DNA of 64,000 nt from Anastatus disparis (Eukaryota; Arthropoda; Insecta; Hymenoptera; Eupelmidae), in the NCBI GenBank assembly GCA_017163975.1, contig JAFFSR010000230.1, forward strand, positions 472,501 through 536,500. Direction: 5' to 3'. The stretch's first letter is position 1. Every line of letters begins with the position of its first letter. Of this stretch, positions 11,561-24,863 are shown in pieces. The position numbers and the translations under genes are program-made. Under the pieces are notes generated by a model that saw only the letters and a list, made by a program, of their open reading frames with translations, was not told the origin of the DNA and did not search any database.

Positions 11561-14500
11561 GTAAAACATTTTAACATAAACATCATAAAATTGTGTACGT
11601 CATATAGCGTCGTAATTAGCAAAAAATGGCGGTGTTTCACCGGTAACAAGTTTCCGTATGGAATGAAAGTTTATTTTTTGACTTACTGATGAATTAAGCC
11701 TGATGCCTTTGATTTTGCAAACACATCCTTCGATGCCATCTGGCGTCAAATATTTGTACCCGTAAAATTTTGGTCCTCCAGAGACGAATGATGTAATACT
11801 CGTACCAAAGCCATAACAGACCAATTCGTCGGTTAAGTCACTCAAAAACGGTCCTGTTTCCGCATCGTACTCACCCACGCGACTTACATATACAATAAAA
11901 TTAGTATCGTAATACAACGCGCGTTCACCCAACGGTTGCAATTCTTCGTAAAGTTCAAAACCTGCTAGAGCTGTGGTGTAGGTGGCTACTACAACGTTAC
12001 ACGATGCTGATGGCTCGACAGCCGCTTCTGTGTTAATTGTGCCAGCTTACGTAAATTGTCGTATCATCGATCGGTAAAATTGAGTCGACCTCGGTCTCGG
12101 CACTACAGAGTAATTCAAACAACCTCTGTGGATCATCCACCACTTCGGTCTTCAGCATATTTTCTCGTTGACCAAACTCACCCCACAATGAATTCAGACA
12201 CAGTTTTGCTACAGATCTCAGGCCAGCATTATATTTTATTCAAATTTCGCCTTATTTTATATCCTCTTGTCACACGAATTCTCCAATGTATCGAGCAATC
12301 GCGTTTTCATCACCGACACCACATTTCGATAGGTAACCCGACGCGTACGTTTTATTAGCGAAAAATTTATCAATATAAATTGGAAATAGGCCACTCTGAC
12401 CCGTGGCTTTGTTGTACCGAGTAATTTTATAAGACCATATTTCATATCATATTTCAACGGAAAGTACAGCATGATATAAATTTCGCGGCGGTAATACTTC
12501 ACATTTAATAAGACCTTCGACGTGACTTATGTCATTCGTTTGACCCACGAGAGTGCGACACTCATTCTCGCCCACGTAGAGAGTTGGATGACCAATGGGA
12601 TATTGCTCATATTCACAAATATACGGATACAACGAACGCACGTCCACGTATTTTATTTTTTCGTCCTTTTTTGCATCGTGAATTTTGACTGTATTGTCTG
12701 TTCGCCTGCAAAATAATGCTTCTCGAGGATTTAACGGTGTACGCCATTTTCGTGTCTTATCTTTAATGTACGACTTCATATTCTTGTTCTCTGAGTACTC
12801 TCGATCGAAATCTACTCCCACTTTTTGATAAGTTCATAACCATGGGTTCGTATTTTTTCCGATATCCGCGCGGTTCTCTCGAAACTTTCGTCCATAGTTT
12901 CACCGTTTACGAGCCTCGAGTCTTGATTTATTGTGTAACACCACACACAGCCATGCCAATAACACTCGTAAAATTGTAAAACAATCTTCTTACCATTTTC
13001 AAGTACGCAATATCCATCCACTAGAGGGCCTTCGGGAAGCCTCTTTTCTTGTGCACGAACAGTATACTGAATTTGTCGATTCAGCACATTTTCTATCCAG
13101 CACAACCATCGCATCGCCTTGATGGACTGTTTATTTTCTTCTATAGCCACCTTGAGGTATAATACCTATTGTATCTTTTTGTAAAAATTTTTTTCTATAC
13201 ACACGCATGCAAGAAGATGCGATGGTGACGCATTCTACAAACGGATCTGTATTACCACATTCGATGAAGATCTTGTGAAAAGCCAGACACGCTAAACGTA
13301 AAATTTTTACATTATGCTTATAGTATTTTATAATTTCATTTCTAAAATTGAATATATAATTTTCAGCTTTCTTTTCGTTACACTACAGAATAAATTCGCG
13401 TCGCTCTTCGATCTTCATCGAATCTGGCAAAAAAGTATATGTCGATGGCATTCCTACCATGTAATTCTGATTTTCCAGTGTATTGAAAAGATGGGGAAAT
13501 GTACCTTTCTCAATATTAACAAGACCGTAAGCTTTTGGTAGTGCAGCTAAACTCATATGTAGATAATTCAAACTATCTATGAATTTAACCGATAAAATTT
13601 CCATTATGATTATTTTTGACCTATTTAAAATTACATTCGGCTTATTTCTTAGATCTTTACGTTCTGTTAAATCTTCAAGAATAAATTGTGCATCAAAACC
13701 CTGTGCATTGTGTGCTATACAAATAATTTGTTTGAAATTTTTTCTTGGTGTCAAGGCCAAATCGACTAGCTGTTTCACGAGGTCGATTTCAAAAATATAT
13801 TTGCTCATCCCACATACTCCGCAAGAATTTGAGACATTTTCATCATTAAAACAGTAACTACACACTTGCTGGACAACACACAAATTTGGTACATGCAGCT
13901 TTATTTTTTTAGTCTTACAGCCTAAGATGCTTTCTGATTGCTGATTCTCAAAATCATAAAGTAAATGAAGAATGGTTTTTTTTATTCATCACGAATATTT
14001 TTTTATCGACAATAGGCTGCATGTAACAAAGATGTTCTATTGGTCTTTTACCATTACATATTTTACAAAATATCGTATTACAATCATGTGGTTCTTTATC
14101 GCTAATGCACACTTTTTTACTACATACACAACAAATTTTTATAGTCTCGCATACTTACCAAGAACCATCGAAAGATTTTGAATTATTATGATTTTCTAAG
14201 CAAACGGTACCGTAAAAATCTCTGCTACATTGAAAGCATTTTATTTTTTCCTGATTTATATCACAAGGAGGCTTCTGTAAACATTTATAGCATTTTTGTT
14301 CAGATTTATGATTTTTCGTATGACTAAATTTTGTATTGCTAGGTATACAGTAGCCTCAACTCTAAACCGCTGCAAGTAAATTTAAAATTGGCCAGTAATG
14401 CCTGGAATCTTTATAATGCATGATATTTATAGTATGTCTAACGACATTACCAACGTCATGTACAAAACGTGTACCATCGTAAAGCGGCCTATATCCACGA

Positions 14501-15230
14501 GCAAAATTTTGAAATGAATAAACGACGATTGTGACTCCAAAGAGTGCATAATATTTTTGAAATAATTAAATCTCCTCTATACCACAGCCCGTTTCAGGTA
14601 TCGAAACTCTTGCAACTCTGACAAGTTTCAATGCTTGCACTTTCTAATATTGTGCTGTATAATGTCTTATTTCAATCCATCTTTCATAGAAAATTTCACT
14701 ACGCGTTTGACCACGTATGGCGTATACGTGAGCAGCGACTAGCGAGCGTGAAAGACAAAGACTGTCGTTCTTTTTAATATTTCGAATGGGTTTCTTGAAA
14801 ACTAATTCGCTAGTGAGAGACATACGATCCCGGCCCTCTGGTTTAGACACAGTAGTGACTTTAACATTCAAAACATCGGCAATTTCGAAACCATCATTAC
14901 TCTGCGCTAAACTAGCTATCAGTTCGAGTAAATCTACCGGTGAAAAATCACGAAGCAATCTAAAAGAAATTGATAGAGGTCCGTGCACGAAACGTTCAGA
15001 GCTTATAGTCATATCAATTTGATCTGATGGCTGTGCATATTCACACACGTGACGATATAATTCGTTTAAAGTGGCTTCTAACCAACCATATACATTTGCA
15101 TTAGCTGGTGAAGGTAATGTCGACACTCTTAATTGTCGCCCTTGAAGCTTAAACTGTTTGTAATATTGTGAAGTTTCTTCATGAAAGGTAACGTATTTCT
15201 GAGCAGCATTTATCTCCCTGATAAATCGTC
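11560..15230 (-). pseudogene. Protein-primed DNA polymerase B remnant
   Basis: Minus-strand pieces 11600-11941, 12447-12821, 12812-13150, 13383-13883 and 14644-15126 align in order with the intact PolB (55222-59152). Polymerase motif A (DVRSLYP) survives. Motif C reads DTNF instead of DTDS, removing a metal-binding Asp. The cysteine-rich middle part (14000-14400) and OTU-like N-terminal part are present but frameshifted. Deletions occur near 12260-12460. Confidence 0.9.
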
Positions 15231-15263
15231 TACAATACCGTGCAATAAGATATAAAATTGTAC

Positions 15264-15376
15264 ATTACGTAACGTGTATGGAAAGGCTTTATTTACGAAA
15301 CGAGAAGTTTACGGCCTGAGCTGAAGGTGAGGGTCATAACGAGTTTCGTGAAAAAGCCTTTCCATACTAGTTATGT
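15264..15376. mobile_element. Mini palindromic MITE
   Basis: Arms TACGTAACGTGTATGGAAAG and complement of CATAACTAGTATGGAAAGGC, with a GC-richer centre. It sits at the very end of recognisable PolB sequence. Confidence 0.6.
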
Positions 15377-15570
15377 AGTGTATTTATCGCTATGAGGGCC
15401 AAGAAAGAGCAACAAAGTTGCGATTTTACGGTTAGAATGGCGAAAATTAATTTTTATTAGTTAGAATGGCGAAAAAGATTACCCACACGAAAAAAAACGT
15501 ACGGGAAAAAAAATTCTCGCACGCTGTGTAAAATATAATATTACAATGAATAAAATAAATTTGTTAAAAG

Positions 15571-16090
15571 TTTAATATTATAAAAACGAGGATCTAAATT
15601 TATCGCGTAAGCATTATAAGTAAGAAAATTATTTAAACAAAGAAAAAATTATAGAAGAGTAGGGTTAAAATTTTAACAAAGAAGAATACATTTATAAGAT
15701 GTTTAATATTATAAAAACGAGGATTTAATGATTTCGCGTAAGCTTTATGTATAAGAAAATTATTTAAACAAAGGAAAAAATATAGAAGAGTGGAGTTGAA
15801 ATGTTAACAAAGAAGAATACCATTTATTAGATGTTTAATATTATAAAAACGATAATCTAAAATATTTTGCATATGCATTGTAAGTAAGAAAATTATTTAA
15901 ACAAAGAAAAAAATATAGGAGAGTGGGGTTAAAATTTTAACAAAAAAGAATACTATTTATTAGATGTTTAATATTATAAAAACAAAAATCTAATATTTTC
16001 GCGTATGCATTGTAAGTAAAAAAATTATTTAAACAAAGAAAAAAATATAGAAGAGTAGAGTTTAAATTTTAACAAAGAAAAGAAATATTA
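15571..16090. repeat. 131-bp tandem repeat, four units
   Basis: Units begin TTTAATATTATAAAAAC at 15571, 15702, 15834 and 15967, a period of 131-133 bp. Each contains AACAAAGAAAAAA and TTTTAACAAAGAAGAATA. The same unit occurs twice at 5713-5975, so related arrays lie on both sides of the old Polinton. Confidence 0.8.
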
Positions 16091-18554
16091 CATTGACTTT
16101 AAACAATTGTAATAACATTTCTATTAATTTTAATGTAAATTCTAAAATTTAAATTCACAAAAAAATTATCTTATTAAATGATGTTTTGGTTGAATATGTA
16201 ATTTATCGATTTATTTGTGTATTTATAGAAATACCTACATTTCGTTTTTTGAACAAATAATGTACTTTAATTTACGTTTTTTTTTTCAATAAATAAAAAG
16301 TTTACAATATTATATATATTTCTATTATGACATCCTTGTTTCTTTAACCCACATACAATTCTTAATTTTTGTAATATGAATTAAAATTTAAAATGATATA
16401 ATCTGTAACATGGAAAATTGGCCATGTTACTTAAATCGCGCTTTTAAAATACAATAATATATGCAGCAGAAGGAAGACGTTAAATCCACGCGCGATTAAA
16501 AGAGAGACAACGCCAGTCAAGCTAAAGCCAACCCCAAGCTACTAACCATACATGCGTGCACAGTACATCAAGATACCGTTAATATACAGCAAAGCTTAAC
16601 TAACGTGTCTAGTCTACGTATAGCATGACTCTAGCAGTCAAGTAGACGGAAAAGACAAGGGCATAAGATGGCGCACATATCGTGCCGCATGAGGAAGGAA
16701 AAGCATCCATCTTGAGATACTCATTCCTTTTGCTGTTAGCATACAAGTCGTATTCAAGAAATGCGAAAATATATTTCAACATAATTTCTCACTTCAGTGT
16801 TCTCTATTTCACTCAAAAACAATGCAAAAAAATTCGTTTTCTTACGTATAAATTTTTATAATAGTAATATCTGTTGCACTTAACTCTTAATTAGCAGATA
16901 AAATGATCAATACTTATGCAAATAACAAAAATTAGATAATTAGACAAGGACAGCGAATCTGATCTTCAAAATATACCTACTAGTGAGTAGCCCGCAGAAA
17001 ATATAATTGCACTTTTGGCATTATGCGAATCTACTGCGTAAATGATAAATTCTACATCTGTATTAATTTCTAGGTTACTGTGTTTCTTACCTATTATTTT
17101 GTCAATTATTTACTCTATTTACTTAATACTACGAATGTTATACTAAAAAAATATATTTTTCCAACACATGGCACGAAAGTACTACTTTTTTCCCTAGCGT
17201 CGAAAAAACAAAGGCAGTTTCGGCCTGGTTATAACAAAATCGCTTATTTACCATCGGAGCGGAAAAAGAATGCCTTGAATCCTATTTTTGTCCCCCTTAC
17301 CTTCGGCTTCGGTAACAATTTATATATGATTTAGTTCACAGTGAAAGTAGACATTTTTTACTTTTGCTCTCTAGGTAAAAAATATACTTTATACTAGAAC
17401 TCAGTATAATGATAAATTGATTTTGGTCACATATTTTCTTGATATTTCTGAAAATAATAAGAATCCATCTTTAATTCACTTATCGCTAGTTATTTAAATA
17501 ATACTACATTATTTATCCTAAAAAAGATAAATACGATTTTTACATACAAAAAAAAGAAAATTTATCATTTCAGAACTTTTAAAAAGGAGTTACAAAAGTT
17601 CTTCAGTTTTAAATTACAAATTTTCAGATTGCCCCATATGTCGTATCATCTTGCACACATATAATTATTTATTTAATTTTATACTAACAGAAAAATCAAA
17701 TTTTTCTTTGAATTTTTTATTTCTAAAATACTTGCATGGTCTGGCCAGTTATATACTGTGATAATCATTATTATAAAATTAGCAATAAGAAAATTTTCTT
17801 GACAACTTAGCTTGACAATGTCAACGTTAGGTTAATTTTTTATTATTGTGAAGACCTTAATTTTCAAATAATTATGAACTTTGAGACTTCTGCTGGTTTT
17901 TTTAATCTTTTATTTGATTTTATAAATTTAATAATGTTCTGAAATAATTAATTCTATTAATAAATAGATTTTATTATTGATTTCTATTCCATTAGGCGTA
18001 TCTAGTATCAGTAAAATATTTTTAACTAATATTTCATTTGGAGTTTCTGTGAATTTTTCTAAACCGTTCATATTTTGAAAATAAATGAATCATTAATCAA
18101 ATATCTTGTAAATTTAATATTCATTTATATTTAAATAAAATTAATGTAGAATAAAAAAAACTTATTCTATAAATAGTATTAAACTAATGAATACCTTTGT
18201 TGATATATTTAAATTTAGGATTTGTAACTTCTGTTTTCAGCTTTACTTTTATAGAATTAACACCTGAACACGATGCTCCTTAATTAATGTGGTATCTTTT
18301 AACATTTTTTTCCTCCGGACAATCCAGTTTCCCAATAATTCCTAAGATCCGCTTGTAGCTAATATTCATAGACAGAGTTGCTCCAGATTATTTTTCTATA
18401 GCTCTGATATTTTCATATACTGATTCAGCTTTTTTTTTAGTTTCAGCCCAAGTCTAAAACAAAAAGTTTTGATAAGAAATTATTTTTGTAATTAGACATA
18501 TGAGTAGGAAAACTTTTTAGTTAAGAGTATTCTTTTTACTTCTGTTTATTAATA
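16091..18554. other. AT-rich intergenic DNA, nothing recognised
   Basis: 2.5 kb without a convincing gene. A plus-strand open frame of 84 codons (17080-17334) has no recognisable motif and probably is chance. A fragment near 16840-16960 (AATAACAAAAATTAGA, ATTAGACAAGGACAG) resembles inner parts of the hairpin at 5965-6262 and of the TTAA MITEs. Confidence 0.5.
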
Positions 18555-18556
18555 TA

Positions 18557-18911
18557 CAGTGGGGTCCAATTAAATGGAGTCACCCTTGAGAGAAAAAGTA
18601 ATAATTAAAAATTTTTTTATCTTAACAAATAAGGGTCGTACAGAACTCTACGACCACTCATTTTAAACGAATCCGTAAGGACTTTTTAATAGTGTATTGG
18701 CAATTCAATTTTGAGTACTTGTCTGAGAAATATTACGACTTAAAAATTAAAAAAAAAATTTTTATTGCCAATACACTATTGCAAAGTCCTTACGAATACG
18801 TTTAAACTGAGTAGTCAAAGCGTTCTGTACGACCCTTATTTGCTAAAATACAAAATTTTTTAATTAGTACTTTTTTTCACAGGGGTGGCTCCGTTTTATT
18901 GGATCCCACTG
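18557..18911. mobile_element. 355-bp mariner-type MITE
   Basis: Termini CAGTGGGGTCCAATTAAATG and complement of CAGTGGGATCCAATAAAACG, flanked by TA (18555-18556, 18912-18913), the Tc1/mariner signature. Most of the element is a palindrome, with inner arms CGTAAGGACTTT and AATAGTGTATTGGCAAT. Confidence 0.85.
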
Positions 18912-18919
18912 TATAATTC

Positions 18920-19145
18920 AATACAATGAGAGAGAGAACTAAGTGGTTATGACTTTACTCTAGCTTGCCTGGCGATGGTCTGACGTTCGTTGCCGCCTAA
19001 AATGACAAGGCAGGTTGCTCGCAACGAAGTGTCAAACCAGTTTTTCGCGAACCATGGAACTCTTAGCTTGGAAGCTCGGAGTCGCAGTTCTCCGAACTTC
19101 CAGCTTTTTGTTAATCTCTTATATTTAACTTCATTCTAAAATATA
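18920..19145 (+). repeat. ~225-bp structured repeat S1, copy 1
   Basis: A direct match to 38793-39021 over its whole length, beginning AATACAATGAGAGA and ending at GTTAATCTCTTAT. It contains a conserved hairpin (19066-19103, arms GGAAGCTCGGAG and CTCCGAACTTCC) and, in this copy, a second stem GACGTTCGTTGC/GCAACGAA. It is more GC-rich than its surroundings. It could be a SINE-like or ncRNA-derived repeat; no polymerase III boxes were recognised. Confidence 0.6.
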
Positions 19146-20016
19146 ACAGAGTATATAATGTACGCTGCACGTCTGAGGCCACGAGGCTTTGGCCCCAAAA
19201 GCTAAAAAAGTACGCAAAAATACAATAAATTAACAACAAAATTGAATCCCTAATGGTAATTGATTAGTTTACCTATACAAGCCGATACCCGTCCTGGCTC
19301 ACAACATTTTGATTTTTCTCTTTTCGTGTGTTGTTACACGTTTGTTTGTGTACTATCTTATTTTCAACTACTATATCTAAATAATTTTTATTTGAAGCAA
19401 AAATTGGACTTTCTACTTTTTTTCTTACGGAAAAATTTATATAAAAATACAAAATTAAAATCAGTTTTAAATTACACAGGCCCACAAGAAAAAAAAGTTG
19501 TCGGTTCTGGGATGGAGACTATACTTTTCTTTAATATTTTTTCTCGCTGAATCTGAATCCAGCCTCAAAAGACGGGGGCTGGCCGCATATTTTAAACATA
19601 ACCTCAAACACTGTCAAAAACCGTGTTTCTGTAGAAAAACATGAGAAGAAAAAATGAAAATTGTTTCCAGCACATCAAAAACACTTCATTTTTATGCATT
19701 TTGGACTGCTGAATCTGAATTCGTGACAAAAAAAGAGAGTTGATTGCCTAACTTTGAACATAACCTCAAAAAACTATACGAAAAGTAGTATTTGTGTGAA
19801 AAAATGTAAGAAGAACAAAACAGATAATTTCCAGCACATCGAAAACGCTTTATTTTTTGTATTATGGCGTGTTGAATCTAAATTTGTTATAGAAAAAAAG
19901 ATATGACCGCATAGTTTTAAAGATAACATCAAAAAACAACTTGAAAGTCAATTTGCATAAGAGCTAATTTTGAAGATGACCTCAAAAAACTACTCGACAG
20001 TCGATTTGCACGAGAG

Positions 20017-21640
20017 CTAAATTAGCTTACGCTTGTCTTCAAATGACCTATGCGAAGAATTCCTACGCCTCTTTTTCTTATTAGGTTGTACTTCTCTTTT
20101 TAGCATCCAGCAATAGTCCGCCATCATGTTTACGCTACATTTTCCTTGCCATCTATGTTCGAATTCCTTCCTATTCTGATGAAATCTTTCACAATGCTCC
20201 TCACTGTAGTTACCTAGGACTGATGGAAATTCATCAATGTGCAAATCGAGAAAGTGGAATTTTAAATTCATTAAGCAACCTAATTTTCTGAAAATTTTGT
20301 ACCATAGTTACTACGATGCTTTTGTAGTTCTCATCTTTACTGTTACCATGAAATTCTGTTGCAACATCTTTAAAACTCAACCAGGCTGCGTTCTCGGTAT
20401 CATTTATACGTTTGACAAATTCTTCGTCCCTAAACATTTTGCGAATTTAAGGTCCATCAAAGATACCTTCCTTCAATTTAACCAGAGTTATTTCATAAAG
20501 ATGGTTTCTAAGTATTTAAAGCAGCGCCCTTCTTTATCAAGAGCTTTAACAAATTGTTTCATCAGCCCTAATTTAATATGTAAAGGCGGTAAAAGTATTT
20601 TGCTAGGATCGACAAGAGGACGATTGATGACATTGCTGGAATCTGGAGTAAGTGATAGTCTTGCTGGTCACACTTTTGTATTATAATGTTTTGCTCTATT
20701 TAGACTGTCAAACATGCATAAATAGCATGGATTCTTGGTAAAACTTGATTGTTGACCTAGTATCATAGACAATATTTTTAGGTCTCTGTGAATTAACCAT
20801 TCATGCTTACTATACTTTATTTGATTTAAAACCTTTTTGATGTTACAGTATTCTTCTTTAAGTACAGTTGAATCAGCCAATGGTAACGGAGTATACTCGT
20901 TTGTATTGCGAAGAAGAACTGCCTTCAAGCTTCGCTTAGATGAATGAATAACCTCCACTCTTCTGGCTTGTATGAATTTGGTTTGAACTCATTAATAAGT
21001 CCTAGTACATTGGTGCAATACACTAGATAAGATTTACCAGTGAAGTATGATCGAAACTCTTCTTCTCAGTTTCGAAAAAATGTAACATTTAAGTCCTTTT
21101 CTAATACATTGAAAGATTTTAATTGAAAAGTTATTAATTTAACTGCATCTTTTACTAATCCAGCATTTCTAAACATGTCATTAAGTTTAGCTTGAGAGAT
21201 CTTTTTTGGCTTTTCTCTTTACCAACGGGAACATATTCCTCATCATTGTCCGAAGACAGTTCTTCTTCACATTCGGCAGATTCACTTTCTGCGTTCGTCA
21301 ACGATTCATTTTTGTCATTATCACCGTCTGTATGGTCGTTAAGATTTTCTACGTCTTATTCTGTACCACAATCAACTAGCATACTACCCATTTCTTGTAT
21401 AAAGCTGTCTCGTAAAGCCTCGTCTATCAAACTTTTGACTATTTGCTTCTGCGGGCGAATGACACTAGAAACTGTCGCATACAATATCTTATCTGGTCGC
21501 AACTTATTTACCCCAGTTACATTTGTCATGCAAGTGTAGCAGTCACTTCTACCTTATGGTTTTTGCCGAATAGCTGGTTTCAAAAACTTTATTTTACTTT
21601 TATCTCTAGTTTCTTCAAATCTATGTAACATTTTGCAAAA
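20017..21640 (-). pseudogene. Unassigned transposon gene, left arm of FB1
   Basis: Minus-strand fragments in order: an acidic segment (reverse complement near 21190-21330), then a segment with LKSFNVLEKD-like helices, then 20668-20958 (SLKAVLLRNTNEY, PCYLCMFDS with a CxxC), 20234-20437 (MFRDEEFVKRINDTENAAWL) and 20017-20271 (HIDEFPSVLG, HRWQGKCSVNMMADYCWML, basic tail KKKRRRN). I do not recognise the family. The same protein recurs three more times in the window. The frame is interrupted, so it is inactive. Confidence 0.65.
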
Positions 21641-22080
21641 ATATATTCTTGGTAATACAGACTATAAAAATAACTTGAAACAAAAGCAGGCTGAAGACAA
21701 ATCTGACAATTGCTATATCTTAAAAAGAAGAAAACTGGGAGTATTCAAATTTAACCTATTTGTAGTGTTATCTCGTGTACATTATTTCTCTCACTGAGTA
21801 ACTCAAACTTTTACTAACTAGATTTTCGATGTAGTCCTTTTAATCCTGCTGCCACGGAAGACACTGGAACGATAACAACTGCCGGTAAGGGATGTGTAGA
21901 ATAATTCGCTCCCAATCTTCCGTTGTAAGAAAGTTAGTGAGGTGCGCTGTCCTGCAGGGGGACGCTAGGAAGTGAGAATGATGCCGTAGTGTGTCCGACG
22001 ACGAGTTGACATTATCCCCGTCAAAGTCGGAAAGCCCTCGTACTTAGGCCTGGGGAGGTACAAGGGTTATCACCCCTAGG

Positions 22081-23300
22081 ATGGCTGACTCACCTACGAT
22101 CAGAACAGGAATTCTAGCGTGCGGGTTTTTTAATAAATCTATAAGTACTAAAACTAATTTTAATGATATTAAGATTGCTTTGGAATCTCGCAAACAAGCT
22201 GATCACGACTGTGTAGGTGATTTCGATAGTTACTGCTATATTCGTACGGAATATGTGTGGAAAAAACATAAAAAGCATGTAACTGAAAGAATAAGAGATT
22301 CATTCGAAGCATGCTTTGAAATAAACATTTCTCAGCAAAATTCAACCTAGGTTAAATTCAACCTAGGTTAGCATTACATAAATTCGATAAAACTGGAGAT
22401 GAAAGTAAAATAAAGTTACTGAAACCACCTATTTGAAAAAAGCCATTAGGTAAACGTGACTGCTATACTTGCATGACAAATGTAACTGTGGTAAATAAAG
22501 TGCAATAAGATAAAATATTGTATGCGACAGTTTCTAGTGTCGTTCGTCCGCAGATGCAAACAGTCGAAAGTTTGATAGACTACGCTTTACGAGACAGCTT
22601 TATACAAGGAATGGATAGTATGCTAATCGATTGTGGTACAGAAGAAGACGTAGAAAATCTTAACGACCATACAGACGACGATACTCACAGAACTGAATCT
22701 TACACGAAAGCAGAAAGTGAATCCGTCGAAAGTGAACAAGAACTGTCTTTGGACAGTGATGAGAAATATGTTCCCATTGGTAAAGAGAAAAGCGAAAAAA
22801 GATCTCAACTTAATGACATGTTTAGGAATGCTGGATTAGCAAAAGATGTAGCTGAAATAATGGCTTTTCAATTAAAGTCTTTTAATGTATTAGAAAAGGA
22901 CGTGAACATTACATTTTACCGAAACCGAGGAGAAGCATTCCGATCATACTTCAGCGGCGAATCTGATCTAGTGTCTTGCACTGATGTACGACGAATTATT
23001 GATGAGTTCAAACTAAATGAACTAAATGCTTAATGAATTTAAAACTCCACTCTTTTGATTCGCACATTGATGAATTTCCACCAGTCCTAGGTGACTACAG
23101 TTAAGAGCATGGTGAAAGATTTCATCAGGATATGAAGGAATTTAAACGCAGATATCAAGGAAAATGTTGCGTAAGCATGATGACGGACTATTGCTGGATG
23201 CTAAAAAGAGAAGTACAACCCAATAAGAAAAAAAGGCGTTGGAATCCTTTGCATAGGACGTTCGAAGACAAGCGTATACGCAAGCGTAAGTTAATTTAGT
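22081..23300 (+). pseudogene. Unassigned transposon gene, right arm of FB1
   Basis: Plus-strand open frames 22081-22350 (start MADSPTIRTG, immediately after the unique centre) and 22518-23033 (acidic, then LAKDVAEIMAFQLKSF, NITFYRNRGEAFRSYF). After 23033 the sequence jumps to the C-terminal HIDEFPPVLGDYS/MMTDYCWMLKRE part (to about 23295), so the CYLC-containing middle found in the left arm has been deleted. Function unknown; mobile-element encoded by context. Confidence 0.65.
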
Positions 23301-23649
23301 CCTTGTGCAAATTGACTTTTGAGTAGTTTTTTGAGGTTATCTTTAAAAGAAGTCGGTCAAATCTTTTTTTTCATAACAAAGTGAGATTCAACAGGCCAAA
23401 ACACATAAAAATAAAGTGTTTTTGATGTGCGGGAAACAATTTTAATTTTTTTTCTCATGTTTTTTCATAGAAACACGGTTTTTTGACAGTTTCTTTTACG
23501 CATATTTTAAACACAGGTTGTGTTTAAAATATGCGGTCAATCCTCCTCTTTTGACGCCAGATTTGGATTCAACGGGAAAAAATACAAAAGAAAAGAATAG
23601 TCTCCATCCCAGAACCAACAACTTTTTTTCGTGGGCCTGTGTTATTAAT

Positions 23650-24050
23650 AAAAAATAATTTCACATACAATATTAATTTTTTTTGTCACAACTACTACTC
23701 ATAGTATCCACTCTTAAGTTTTTGTATTTATTTGCTGACTAGGAATGGGCAATAAAAATGAATATTCTACTTTAATTATGAAGTTCTCTGCTGCCTATAC
23801 ATAACTTGTTTTTTTATTGATATTTGATCTTATTTTAGTTTTTTATTTTTTTTTCTTAAATTTTTTTTTATCGATTGCTGCTTGTTAGTTTTTCCCTCAT
23901 TTGCATTGCGACGTTTGTTAATGCTGGTTGTAATCGTATGGCGCTTTTTCCCGTGACGATTGCGCAAAAGCCTTAACATCATCTGTTGACCCTTATTGTC
24001 TGGCATTTCTTCTACGTTGAGTCTTCACTTTTTATCTCGTTTGTCTGTAA
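23650..24050. other. AT-rich spacer, nothing recognised
   Basis: No frame or repeat identified between FB1 and the Penelope-like insertion. The stretch 23930-24050 resembles the DNA that continues after the Penelope element at 26947. Confidence 0.4.
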
Positions 24051-24863
24051 ACAATCTTAAAACTACTACTATTATTATTAATACTTAAAACTACTATCAT
24101 AGCGGCTAATATAAATAGAGACTGTTCGACGTACAACATTTACATTTGACAATGAGAGCTTTACTCTCACGGTTTATCAGTATCAATTATTTGTAATTTT
24201 GGTATGAGCTCCTTAAATTTCGTTTTATTGTATTTGAATTTCGTTTTTAATGTTCATCGTTCTTGTGCTAATTTATTTTTATAATTTTTGTTTTTAATAA
24301 ATTTTGTTCCTAGCCTGAAGAGGTAAACGAAATCATGTTGACAAAACGTTGCAACTAAATTAATTTTCTTCGTTTTTATTGGCCTTCTCTTCCTGTGCTA
24401 GAGATTGTACACATTGACTTAATTTGTGGAGAGTTTCATTTTCAATATGTATAACAGCATACAAACTAATCATTGCCAAACCCAAGGAAGGATGGGTTTC
24501 TTCAATATAAGTTTTTCGAATTACGGAGCTCAAGCCGCTGACCTTTTGAAGTCTTGGACTACTTTGAGACACGAATTAGCCTCCGCTAATGCACATCGTA
24601 TTTTTATTCTTAACTGCAAACGACATGATTTAGTTCCTGCTCACGTTCTTCATTCTTCAAAATCTTTGAAGAATTTCAGTTTTCATAGTAAGTCCACTGA
24701 CATATGATTCTCTAAGTTTGTTAGCAGATATAGTAAAAAAACTATCAAATTTATTTCTAATGATATTCATATTTATATTTCTTACCTACAAAAAAGACTA
24801 AATGCTTTAAAGCATAAAACAAATAAATAAAATATTAATAAGATCACTATTGAAGACTTTTTT

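Larger units (their letters stand above)
6540..15260 (-). mobile_element. Degenerate second Polinton (adintovirus-like), partial
   Basis: Gene remnants in the same order and orientation as the provirus at 45797-63043: integrase, PLA2, 276-aa protein, trace of the basic protein, PPP1R15-like remnant (plus strand), PolB. The segment equivalent to 46.3-51.3 kb (protease to penton, plus the integrase C-terminus) and the ATPase are absent. No copy of the AGTAGTTATAGGGGCACC terminus is visible at either side. It contains at least three inserted elements (7455-7614, 8937-10120, 10563-10881). Confidence 0.85.
19474..23642. mobile_element. Foldback element FB1 with gene copies in both arms
   Basis: The ends CACAGGCCCACAAGAAA and complement of CACAGGCCCACGAAAAA continue as long subterminal inverted repeats containing a ~163-bp tandem unit (starts near 19546, 19708, 19871, beginning TGAATCTGAAT). 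The left arm carries a gene on the minus strand, the right arm a shorter copy on the plus strand, around a ~0.7-kb unique centre (about 21660-22340). Possible 3-bp duplication TTA. The superfamily is not certain: CAC-type ends with a 3-bp duplication would fit a CACTA-like (CMC) element. Confidence 0.7.

Noticed and set aside
15571..16090. CRISPR-like or satellite locus
   Set aside because: Units are contiguous 131-bp tandem repeats without spacers; an ordinary tandem array in a eukaryotic genome.
17080..17334. 84-codon open frame in the AT-rich 16-18 kb region
   Set aside because: No motif, no recognisable family and unremarkable composition; probably chance.
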